Assembly: GCA_027044005.1 (NCBI GenBank)
Contig: JALUDK010000372.1
Span: forward strand, 1 to 7,267
DNA length: 7,267 bases
From: Acidilobaceae archaeon
GTDB taxonomy: Archaea > Thermoproteota > Thermoprotei_A > Sulfolobales > Acidilobaceae
Direction: 5' to 3'
The notes beneath the pieces were generated by a model. It worked only from the letters and a program-made list of their open reading frames with translations. It was not told the origin of the DNA and ran no database searches. A program made the translations under genes and the position numbers. Of this stretch, positions 1 through 5,546 are shown piece after piece. Position 1 is the stretch's first letter. Every line of letters starts with the position of its first letter.

Positions 1-28
1 TATAGCGTACCCACGGTTATATACGGAG

Positions 29-43
29 ATGGGTATTACCCAT
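29..43. promoter_or_regulatory. 15-base palindrome, candidate operator of the ABC importer operon
   Basis: The sequence ATGGGTATTACCCAT is an inverted repeat with perfect 7-base arms around a single central base. It lies about 60 bases before the first gene and 18 bases before the TATA-like box at 62-69. A further half site, TACCCA, occurs at 8-13, so the element has three half sites, two of them in the same orientation 29 bases apart. The position suits a dimeric regulator controlling uptake of a metal or cofactor, but no known archaeal regulator motif was recognised, so the operator role is inference. Confidence 0.4.
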
Positions 44-61
44 GGCGCTCTACGGAATAGC

Positions 62-69
62 ATTTAAGG
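62..69 (+). promoter_or_regulatory. TATA-like box of the ABC importer operon
   Basis: An ATTTAAGG stretch lies about 35-40 bases before the TTG start at 103. With the usual archaeal spacing of about 25 bases, transcription would begin near 88-92 and leave a leader of 11-15 bases, just enough to hold the GGTG ribosome site at 92-95 if it begins at the upstream end of that range. A second TATA-like stretch, TTATATA at 17-23, would instead give a leader of about 55 bases and place the 29-43 palindrome at or before the transcription start. The downstream box is preferred because its leader is short. Confidence 0.35.
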
Positions 70-102
70 AGGGCAGCTTGTAGTTGGATACGGTGTCCAG
101 GA

Positions 103-1458
103 TTGGATAGGGGGCTCGCAGTAGCCTCGGCCGCGCTAATCATAGCCCTAATAGGGTTCGGGGCAGTATACGCAGGTATAACAAGCCTCAAAACACAGCT
201 AGAAGAGGCTAACAACAGGATAGCAAGCCTGCAAAACGAGGTAAAAGCATTGAAAGAGGCAAGCAGAGGCTACGCATCTACAACCCAGCTAGAGGATGTA
301 AGGAGCGCGCTGCAAGAGATATCGGAGGATATAAAGAGTATACAAGGCAAGGTTGAGAAGGCGGCAACCCAGGATGACGTACAAGAGCTAGCACTCCAAG
401 TTGCAAGCCTGCAAGAAAGGCTAGCAGCCCTAGAGAAGCTAGCCTCGGAGGAGCTACAGGGACAGATAGAAGAGCTGGCAACTCAGCTAGACGAGTTGCA
501 ATCAGAGGTCCAGGAGCTATCGGCCAGGATAAAGTTCCCTGTCGTGGTGACGGATGCAACGGGAGATCAGGTTTTCATAGCATCGGAGCCAGAGAGAATA
601 GTATCACTGGCACCATCAGTAACCGAGACCCTATACTTCATAGGAGCTCTAGACAAGCTAGTCGGAGTTGACGAGTACTCGAACTACCCGCCAGAGGTAG
701 TAGAGATGGTGGAAAACGGTACCATCAAGACTATAGGGGGATTCTGGAACCCCAGCATAGAGGAGATACTATCACTAGAACCAGACCTAGTCATAGGCGT
801 AGATGCGCCCCCACACAAACAGGTAAAGGAGGTATTAAAGGACTACGGTATACCAGTAATAATCCTCCCCCAGAATAGCATAGATGACGTGAAAAGATCT
901 ATAATAATAACTGGAATGGCTACCGGGAACATGGAGCAGGCAGTAGACGTCCTAGGAAGACTCAGCAGGACGCTAGCACAAGTCAAGACAATCACGGATA
1001 GCATAGACGGTAAGGTGAAAGTAGCCCTCATAGTATGGGTAAACCCGATATTCGTAGCAGGCAACGACACGTTCCAGAACGACATAATAGAGTTCGCTGG
1101 CGGCATAAACGCCTTTGCAAACCTAACAGGATGGCCAGTAGTAAGCGCAGAGGACCTCCTAGCCGCTAAGCCAGACGTGATAATACTCTCCAGGATAAAC
1201 GTAACAGACTTCCTAAACATACTAGTAGGCCAGCTAGGAGACTCGGCCCTAGAGATACCCGCGGTAGCAAACAAAAGGATATACACGATAACAGGAGACT
1301 ACGCAGACATGCTATCCAGGCCCTCACCCAGAATCGCCCAGATCATACCCCTAATACAGTACATACTATACCCACACCTATACGGCTCAACACCAGGCGA
1401 TATACCACAAACAATATCGCCAGAGACCATGCCAGAGACACCACAACCCCAGTCATAA
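103..1458 (+). CDS. ABC importer substrate-binding protein (BtuF/FepB type) on a coiled-coil stalk
   Basis: This is the extracytoplasmic ligand-capture protein of a type II ABC importer for cobalamin, haem or an iron chelate. Residues 5-28 form one hydrophobic segment without a lipobox cysteine, so it is probably an uncleaved signal anchor. Residues about 28-145 are a heptad-rich, Glu/Gln/Leu-rich coiled coil. Residues 146-428 are a Peripla_BP_2 domain with the family's IVSLAPSVTETLYFIGA block (166-182), then GVDEYSNYP, and LAAKPDVIIL near 353. A Pro/Thr-rich tail ends the 451-residue protein. The coiled coil makes it about 120 residues longer than usual. The start is TTG, with GGTG at 92-95 seven bases before it; no other ATG, GTG or TTG lies in frame between the upstream stop at 58-60 and this codon. 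The permease and ATPase follow directly, confirming the system type. Substrate is undetermined. Confidence 0.92.
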   Translation: MDRGLAVASAALIIALIGFGAVYAGITSLKTQLEEANNRIASLQNEVKALKEASRGYASTTQLEDVRSALQEISEDIKSIQGKVEKAATQDDVQELALQVASLQERLAALEKLASEELQGQIEELATQLDELQSEVQELSARIKFPVVVTDATGDQVFIASEPERIVSLAPSVTETLYFIGALDKLVGVDEYSNYPPEVVEMVENGTIKTIGGFWNPSIEEILSLEPDLVIGVDAPPHKQVKEVLKDYGIPVIILPQNSIDDVKRSIIITGMATGNMEQAVDVLGRLSRTLAQVKTITDSIDGKVKVALIVWVNPIFVAGNDTFQNDIIEFAGGINAFANLTGWPVVSAEDLLAAKPDVIILSRINVTDFLNILVGQLGDSALEIPAVANKRIYTITGDYADMLSRPSPRIAQIIPLIQYILYPHLYGSTPGDIPQTISPETMPETPQPQS

Positions 1459-1465
1459 GGGGAGG
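1459..1465 (+). promoter_or_regulatory. Shine-Dalgarno deciding the permease start
   Basis: GGGGAGG begins on the base after the stop codon of the binding-protein gene and ends four bases before an in-frame CTG at 1470. It is the strongest purine-rich ribosome site in the operon. Its place supports translation of the permease from this CTG, because the reading frame holds no ATG, GTG or TTG until 1809. Confidence 0.6.
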
Positions 1466-1469
1466 AGCA

Positions 1470-2447
1470 CTGAACAGGATCCTAGGCTACACGCTCATCC
1501 TACTATTTCTACTATCAGCGGCGCTAGCAAGCCTACTAACCGGGCCCTACAAGGGGATAACACTAGGAGACGTAGTAGACTACATCAAAGGCAGCTACGA
1601 AGGGCCACACTCAGGAGTCTTAAGGTATAGGCTAGTAAGAACCACAGCAGCAATACTCGCAGGAGCCGCACTAGCCGGCTCAGGAATCGCAATCCAATAC
1701 ACACTTAGAAATCCCCTAGCAGACCCCTACCTCCTCGGCATATCAAGCGGCGCAGCGCTAGGAGTACTGCTGCTAATACTAAAGGCCCAGTCACCGCCAG
1801 TATACGGGTTGTACGCCACAGCATTCATAGCAGGTCTAGGAAGCTTCGGGGCAGTAGTCCTCCTCTCCACGCTGATGGGCCTATCGGCCACCGCAATGAT
1901 AGTGGCAGGAGTGTCGGTGTCATACCTGCTAGGCGGGGTGAGCATGGTCCTCCTTGTCAGGCTGGGAGACAAGATACCTGGAGCAGCGGCATGGCTATTC
2001 GGGACAGTTGCATACGTAACACCAAACCAGCTGGTATATACAGCGATCGCCTCAATAGCAAGCCTAGCAGGCCTACTACTCGTATCAAGGAGGATAGGAA
2101 CCCTAATACTAGGAGAGGAGATGAGCAGGGGGATAGGTGTCAATGTGACAACACTAAGGCTAGCATCGGCGGCCCTAGCCTCACTAGCTGCGTCCAGTGT
2201 AGTGGCTATGGCCGGGCCTATAGGCTTCATCGGGCTCGCCGGGCCATGGATGGCCAGGCTACTAGTAGGGTCATGGTTTCCCCAAGCCTACCCGGCTGCA
2301 CTGATAGCGGGGGCCGCCTTGGCGGTCTTCTCAGACGTCACTGTAAGGCTAGTTGGAGGTGGAGAGGTGCCCCTTACCGCCGCATCGTCGCTCTACGGCG
2401 GTATAGTATTGCTCTACCTGACCCTCAGGAGTGGGAGGGAGCTATGA
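1470..2447 (+). CDS. ABC importer permease, FecCD/BtuC family, probable CTG start
   Basis: This is the membrane channel subunit of the importer. Read from CTG at 1470 it has 325 residues, the normal family length, with about ten hydrophobic helices. Family hallmarks run from near the N-terminus: RLVRTTAAILAG (54-65), GSGIAIQYTLRNPLADPYLL (70-89), GISSGAALG (90-98), the coupling region GEEMSRGIGVN (215-225) and GPIGFIGLAGPWMAR (249-263), where the usual PH is PW. The first conventional start codon, TTG at 1809, would remove residues 1-113, including the most conserved block, so it cannot be the true start. CTG at 1470 sits behind a GGGGAGG site; an ATA at 1455 overlapping the upstream TAA is a weaker alternative. 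The stop overlaps the ATPase start in an ATGA arrangement. Function is secure; the initiation codon is inferred. Confidence 0.88.
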   Translation: MNRILGYTLILLFLLSAALASLLTGPYKGITLGDVVDYIKGSYEGPHSGVLRYRLVRTTAAILAGAALAGSGIAIQYTLRNPLADPYLLGISSGAALGVLLLILKAQSPPVYGLYATAFIAGLGSFGAVVLLSTLMGLSATAMIVAGVSVSYLLGGVSMVLLVRLGDKIPGAAAWLFGTVAYVTPNQLVYTAIASIASLAGLLLVSRRIGTLILGEEMSRGIGVNVTTLRLASAALASLAASSVVAMAGPIGFIGLAGPWMARLLVGSWFPQAYPAALIAGAALAVFSDVTVRLVGGGEVPLTAASSLYGGIVLLYLTLRSGREL

Positions 2448-3247
2448 CAGGGTGCAGAGTAGATGTAAGGCATCTTAAGGTCGAGGTTGTCGGCAAGGTC
2501 CTAGTCAAGGTTGACGAGTTATCCCTGGGGCCCGGGGGACTCCACTTCATAATAGGCCCCAATGGAGCTGGCAAGACGACGCTCCTTAGGTCAATACTTG
2601 GCCTAACAAGGCACCAGGGGACAATCAGGATATGCGGCACCACGCCTAGGAGTGCGCGGGGACGGGTATCATACATCCCTGCATCCATAACAATAGACCC
2701 CTGGGCCAGGGTAGTAGAGGTAGGGAAAGCGGTGCTCTATGGGGCCGAGCCTGGTCAGCCTGTAGATGTTTCCAAGCTACTTAGCGGCGTGGGCTTAGAG
2801 TGGGTTGTCAGCCTGGCAGGAAGGAGATTCGGAGAGCTCAGTAGTGGAGAGCAGAGGCTATCTCTGATAACGGCAGCCATAGCAAGGGGGCCAAGGCTCC
2901 TGGTCGCCGATGAGCCCCTCTCATTCCTAGACATATCCAACCAGGTCAGGGTGCTAGCCCTCCTCAGGGAGGTGTCTAAGCAGGCAACCGTAGTTATGAC
3001 CACACACGAGATAATGTATGTAGGATATGCTGATACGGTAACACTACTCAATAAGGGGGCAATAGCCTATAGCGGGCCCCCATCAGGCCTGGATACGGGA
3101 ATCATAGAGGAGGCGTACGGGATCAGGGTTAGCAGTGTGGAAGTTGATGGGGTCAGGTTCCTCCTGCCCCGCTCGGCTCAGATGGTCCGTGAACGCTTCA
3201 CCACCCCCGCCAGGGGGGCTCACGGCTCAACCCAGCGGTCATCATAG
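2444..3247 (+). CDS. ABC importer ATPase, BtuD/FepC type
   Basis: This cytoplasmic ATPase of 267 residues powers the importer. Walker A is GPNGAGKTT (38-46), the signature is LSSGEQ (132-137), Walker B is RLLVADEP (151-158), the D-loop is FLDIS (161-165) and the H-loop histidine is 188. The C-terminal AYGIRVSSVEVDGVRFLLP segment is typical of the iron/cobalamin subclass. The Q-loop glutamine, expected in a YVPQ-like motif, is replaced: the sequence reads YIPA at 77-80. The frame is open well upstream, but the ATG at 2444 overlaps the permease TGA by four bases and follows GGGAGGG, so translational coupling is likely and the upstream part is not coding. The 3' end overlaps the convergent amidohydrolase gene by six bases. 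Confidence 0.93.
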   Translation: MTGCRVDVRHLKVEVVGKVLVKVDELSLGPGGLHFIIGPNGAGKTTLLRSILGLTRHQGTIRICGTTPRSARGRVSYIPASITIDPWARVVEVGKAVLYGAEPGQPVDVSKLLSGVGLEWVVSLAGRRFGELSSGEQRLSLITAAIARGPRLLVADEPLSFLDISNQVRVLALLREVSKQATVVMTTHEIMYVGYADTVTLLNKGAIAYSGPPSGLDTGIIEEAYGIRVSSVEVDGVRFLLPRSAQMVRERFTTPARGAHGSTQRSS

Positions 3248-4237
3248 CCTTGGGGCTGGGGGTCCCAGGCTCCTCAGCAGCCTGACCGCGTTGCCCCTAA
3301 GTATAGCCTCCTTGGCCTTTCCCGGTATATCTAGAAGGCTTATCTCCCTAACCCAGTCCACGGGCTTGGTGCCAGTGACGTACGGATAGTCAGAGCCGAA
3401 GAGTATCTTATCCCACCCGGACTCCTCAACAGCCAACCTCACGAAGTAGGGGTCCACTGCGCTGGTGTCGGCGTACACGTTATCCCTAGAGAGGGCCTTA
3501 ACCGCCTCGTGGAAGAAGATGCCGGGCGTGAGGGCGCTATAGGAGCCCAGGTGGGCTACCACAAACACCAGGTCCCTATGCCTCCTAGCGGCATCCTCGA
3601 CGAGCGAGGGCCTAGCGTGGCTGCATAGGCTGGGGAGCTCCCATACTCCAGGGTCGCAGCCGGTGTGGACCATCACGATCTTCCCCTTACCCTCTAGCTC
3701 CCTGTAGAGCTTGGATAAGCTGCCATGGTTGGGCCTGATGAAGTGTAGGGTGGGGAAGATCTTGACGCCAATTATCTTGTCCAGGATCCTGCGTAGCCTG
3801 GATATGTTGCCGTCTACCCCGAGGTCGGGGTTGTAGCTTGCAACCGGTATGATCTCGGGGTGGAGGCGGGCGGCCTCAAGCACCTCCTCGGTCGTTCTAG
3901 TATGCTCCCTAAGGAAATCCACGTGCTCCTCAAGAGCGTCCCTAGTCTTGTATACCAGGTTGGTTAGCATGGGTATCCTGCTGAGGGCAACAAGATCCAT
4001 ATACTCTCCCAGTGCATTATAGACCCTCCGCTCATCCACATTACTACGGAAAAGCCTAATACTAGGCTCGACGGCTATGGCAAGGCCAGTCTCTATACAC
4101 GCCTCCCTCCATGCATCTACAAGGACCCCGCCAGCTCTCCCGGGATCCCTGGCCCACCATGGTAGGTGGGCGTGCATGTCTACAGGGTGCAGGCTACAGT
4201 CAAAGGCCCCCTCCTCCATCCAGCCAGGCCCCGACAT
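3242..4237 (-). CDS. Metal-dependent amidohydrolase (Amidohydro_2, TIM-barrel)
   Basis: This is a 331-residue TIM-barrel hydrolase or decarboxylase of the PF04909 type, probably cytoplasmic and soluble. Metal-site landmarks appear in the expected order: D-M-H-A-H at 20-24 (the HxH pair is 22 and 24), Lys159 in GVKIFP, His191 in MVHTG, His229 in VVAHLG and Asp283 in LFGSDYP. The closing GNAVRLL (315-321) is also typical of the family. The substrate cannot be read from the sequence; members include ACMSD-like decarboxylases, lactonases and amide hydrolases. The ATG at 4237 has no clear Shine-Dalgarno before it. It may be leaderless, or co-transcribed with the small cysteine-rich frame that ends 28 bases upstream. 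Met7 is an alternative start. Confidence 0.85.
   Translation of the reverse strand: MSGPGWMEEGAFDCSLHPVDMHAHLPWWARDPGRAGGVLVDAWREACIETGLAIAVEPSIRLFRSNVDERRVYNALGEYMDLVALSRIPMLTNLVYKTRDALEEHVDFLREHTRTTEEVLEAARLHPEIIPVASYNPDLGVDGNISRLRRILDKIIGVKIFPTLHFIRPNHGSLSKLYRELEGKGKIVMVHTGCDPGVWELPSLCSHARPSLVEDAARRHRDLVFVVAHLGSYSALTPGIFFHEAVKALSRDNVYADTSAVDPYFVRLAVEESGWDKILFGSDYPYVTGTKPVDWVREISLLDIPGKAKEAILRGNAVRLLRSLGPPAPRL
3246..3271 (+). terminator. Weak hairpin at the 3' end of the importer operon
   Basis: Bases 3246-3254 (AGCCTTGGG) pair with 3264-3271 (CCCAGGCT) as eight base pairs with one bulged T and a nine-base loop, starting at the ATPase stop codon. No T-run follows, and archaeal termination mainly needs T-runs, so this may instead mark an mRNA 3' end or simply reflect GC-rich coding sequence of the opposite gene, whose last codons it covers. 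Confidence 0.18.
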
Positions 4238-4265
4238 ATGATAGCCAGCTAAGGGTTATTAGGTA

Positions 4266-4346
4266 CTAACCGCTGCACGTAAGCAAGCAACCCTCAAAAC
4301 ACTCCATACTCTCGCAATCCTCAGCACAGATCTGCACGCAATCCAT
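4266..4346 (-). CDS. Possible 26-residue six-cysteine microprotein
   Basis: A short frame begins at ATG 4344-4346 and ends at TAG 4266-4268. Six of its 26 residues are cysteine, spaced as CX3CX3CX4CX3CX3C (residues 3, 7, 11, 16, 20 and 24), with acidic residues between them and the sequence MDCVQICAEDC at the N-terminus. The spacing is symmetric and would put cysteines on one face of two short helices, which could hold a metal, a cluster or disulfides. GGTG at 4356-4359 lies nine bases before the ATG, and a TATA-like box at 4402-4409 would start transcription near 4378. A GTG at 4356-4358 would add four residues. It is on the same strand as the amidohydrolase and 28 bases ahead of it. No family was recognised. 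The case rests on cysteine spacing and signals; the length is too short to exclude chance. Confidence 0.42.
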   Translation of the reverse strand: MDCVQICAEDCESMECFEGCLLTCSG

Positions 4347-4401
4347 CCCATCCAGCACCCAGAGCCGTGCCCCAGTGCCACGGGATAACAAGCCAGACAC
4401 T

Positions 4402-4409
4402 ATTAAATA
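4402..4409 (-). promoter_or_regulatory. TATA-like box ahead of the microprotein/amidohydrolase pair
   Basis: On the minus strand this reads TATTTAAT, within the 11-base palindrome CTATTAAATAG (4400-4410 on the plus strand). Normal spacing puts the transcription start near 4378, about 32 bases before the microprotein ATG. The preceding bases are not purine-rich, so the BRE element is poor, and the symmetry leaves direction ambiguous. Confidence 0.3.
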
Positions 4410-4410
4410 G

Positions 4411-4666
4411 AAGCAACCAGTCATACCAAGTAATAACTATAATAAGGTTAGAACGGGGATGCCTAACCACGCTCCATGAGGCAGCAACTATTTAAGATAA
4501 CCAAGAGAAGAGCAGCAAGCACCCGGGACACAACAAAAGGCTGAAGGGGAGTTTTTAGTAAATATGCCTCCTAGCCTAAAGATGTTGGATGATAGTAATA
4601 CCGTATTCCAGCTAGCCCAACCGAATAATGGGGGATCCATGGGGGCAGGATGAGGATGACCATAAT
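4411..4666. other. AT-richer intergenic stretch without a convincing gene
   Basis: About 256 bases between the small minus-strand promoter and the tRNA 3' end. It is AT-richer than its surroundings. It contains several TATA-like stretches on the plus strand (CTATAATAAG at 4438-4447 and CTATTTAAGAT near 4487-4497) and an A/T-rich GTTTTTAGTAAATA at 4551-4564. A 29-codon plus-strand frame (4564-4653) has a purine-rich stretch before it but no recognisable content. No convincing C/D-box RNA was found: the best C-box-like match, GGATGATAG near 4587-4595, lacks a partner. A small RNA driven from the 4487-4497 box is possible. Confidence 0.4.
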
Positions 4667-4745
4667 TGGTGCGGCCGCCGGGATTTGAACCCGGGATCAC
4701 CGGCTTGGGAGGCCGGCGTCCTAGTCCAGGCTAGACGACGGCCGC
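4667..4745 (-). tRNA. tRNA-Gly, anticodon CCC
   Basis: The minus strand folds into a complete cloverleaf. The acceptor stem GCGGCCG pairs perfectly with CGGCCGC. The D arm is GTCT/GGAC, closed by one G-U pair. The anticodon arm is CCGGC-CTCCCAA-GCCGG, whose loop gives anticodon CCC (glycine codon GGG). The variable loop is five bases, and the T arm is CCGGG-TTCAAAT-CCCGG. The discriminator is A (4670), as expected for archaeal glycine tRNA, and CCA is encoded at 4669-4667. No intron is present. A TATA-like box lies about 30 bases upstream. Confidence 0.97.
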
Positions 4746-4774
4746 TCCTTGTTGTTAGGGTGGATTGTAGGGGG

Positions 4775-4780
4775 TTTATA
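4775..4780 (-). promoter_or_regulatory. TATA box of the tRNA-Gly gene
   Basis: The minus strand reads GAAATACAATATAAACC, with TATAAA at 4780-4775 and an A-rich BRE-like stretch before it. The box centre is about 32 bases before the mature tRNA 5' end, so transcription would start near 4752 with a leader of a few bases to be removed by RNase P. It is about 26 bases from the oppositely directed box at 4806-4812. Confidence 0.6.
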
Positions 4781-4805
4781 TTGTATTTCCCGGGGGGTTG
4801 CCAGG

Positions 4806-4812
4806 TATTATA
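4806..4812 (+). promoter_or_regulatory. TATA-like box of the ribbon-helix-helix gene
   Basis: TATTATA lies about 40 bases before the preferred TTG start at 4849. The expected transcription start near 4833-4836 leaves a leader of about 14 bases containing only the GGTG at 4839-4842. This favours the 4849 start over TTG at 4798, which lies upstream of the box. Confidence 0.45.
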
Positions 4813-4848
4813 GCATCGGTGTGCAACACTCTCCTACTGGTGTGCGTG

Positions 4849-5544
4849 TTGACGGATAAGGTTGTTGTAAAGGTAGAACTTGACCGGGATACTTATGTAA
4901 TGCTTAGGGAGAGAGCGAGGAGGGAGGGCTACGCACTGGTCTCTGATTACATTAGGGACCTGATATCCAGGGAGGCCCGAGGCGGGGTGTCCACCATGGG
5001 GGGTTGCGGTGATGAGAAGAGGTTGGCGGAGGCTGTGGCTAGGAGGGTGGAGAGGGTGGTGGCAGATATTGTTAATCCGTTTACGGGTAAGATCGACGAG
5101 GTGGCTAGGAGGCTCGCTGACCTTGTAGAGAAGCTTGAAGGCGGTGAGGTTGAGCCGGCTAGGCACGAGGCTAGAGCTGCTGAGCAGAGGTATGTGCAGA
5201 GGCAGCAGAGGACAGGGGCTATAGATAGGTTGAGGCAGCAGAAAGTCCTCTTCTGGGAGGATGTGAAGTGGATGAAAGCCCCGGATAGGCTATTCGCAAA
5301 GCTAGAGAAGGAGGGGGCCGTAGTATTCGAGGCGGGGGGAGAGAAGATTGCCGTGGACCGGAGCTTCTGGGAGGAGTTCGTCAAGGCAGTGGAGGAGGTT
5401 GCCGTAAGGGATCCCAGTGAGGCCTCGATCCTAGTGGAGTCAGCACTAGGTGAGAGGGCTAGAATGCTGTTCGAGAAGTTGGTATCAAACGGATTAGTAT
5501 ACTATGACGAGGACCTAGGACACTGGATAGTACCACAGCCCTAG
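4849..5544 (+). CDS. Ribbon-helix-helix protein with an unrecognised C-terminal domain
   Basis: A 231-residue protein. Residues 4-42 match the ribbon-helix-helix (CopG/Arc/MetJ) fold: beta strand KVVVKVEL, helix 1 from DRDTYVMLRERARREG, and helix 2 from VSDYIRDLISREA. This fold binds DNA as a dimer. Residues about 55-125 are charged and helical, probably a coiled coil. Residues about 126-231 form a domain rich in Trp, Phe, Glu and Lys (LFWEDVKWMK near 134, HWIVPQP at the end) that I do not recognise. Typical CopG repressors are 45-100 residues, so this is a long, multidomain member. The frame is open to TTG 4798, but TTG 4849 is chosen because GGTG at 4839-4842 precedes it by six bases and the TATA-like box at 4806-4812 fits. 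GTG at 4846 and 4840 are alternatives. A DNA-binding role is inferred; the target is unknown. Confidence 0.75.
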   Translation: MTDKVVVKVELDRDTYVMLRERARREGYALVSDYIRDLISREARGGVSTMGGCGDEKRLAEAVARRVERVVADIVNPFTGKIDEVARRLADLVEKLEGGEVEPARHEARAAEQRYVQRQQRTGAIDRLRQQKVLFWEDVKWMKAPDRLFAKLEKEGAVVFEAGGEKIAVDRSFWEEFVKAVEEVAVRDPSEASILVESALGERARMLFEKLVSNGLVYYDEDLGHWIVPQP

Positions 5545-5546
5545 GC

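Noticed and set aside
1727..2230. 167-codon minus-strand frame
   Set aside because: It is opposite the conserved permease and its composition is a by-product of that gene's codons.
1991..2443. Upstream extension of the ATPase frame
   Set aside because: It lies wholly in the permease coding region in another frame, is rich in Arg and Ser without domain content, and the ATGA overlap gives a natural ATPase start at 2444.
3204..3217. CCCCC-GCCA-GGGGG hairpin near the end of the ATPase gene
   Set aside because: It is a five-pair stem made of homopolymer runs inside coding sequence on both strands, with no supporting terminator signal.
4587..4595. C-box-like GGATGATAG, candidate C/D sRNA
   Set aside because: The match is imperfect, and no D/C'/D' boxes at normal spacing were found.
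4488..4700. 70-codon minus-strand frame with CC and CCSS cysteine pairs
   Set aside because: It starts inside the tRNA, and its IPGSNPGG beginning is the usual artefact of translating a tRNA T arm. The inner ATG near 4640 would give 50 codons, but there is no ribosome site or regular cysteine spacing.
4798..4848. Longer N-terminus for the RHH protein from TTG 4798
   Set aside because: The extra 17 residues would be transcribed from before the TATA-like box at 4806-4812, do not belong to the RHH fold, and have no ribosome site; GGTG at 4839 suits 4849.
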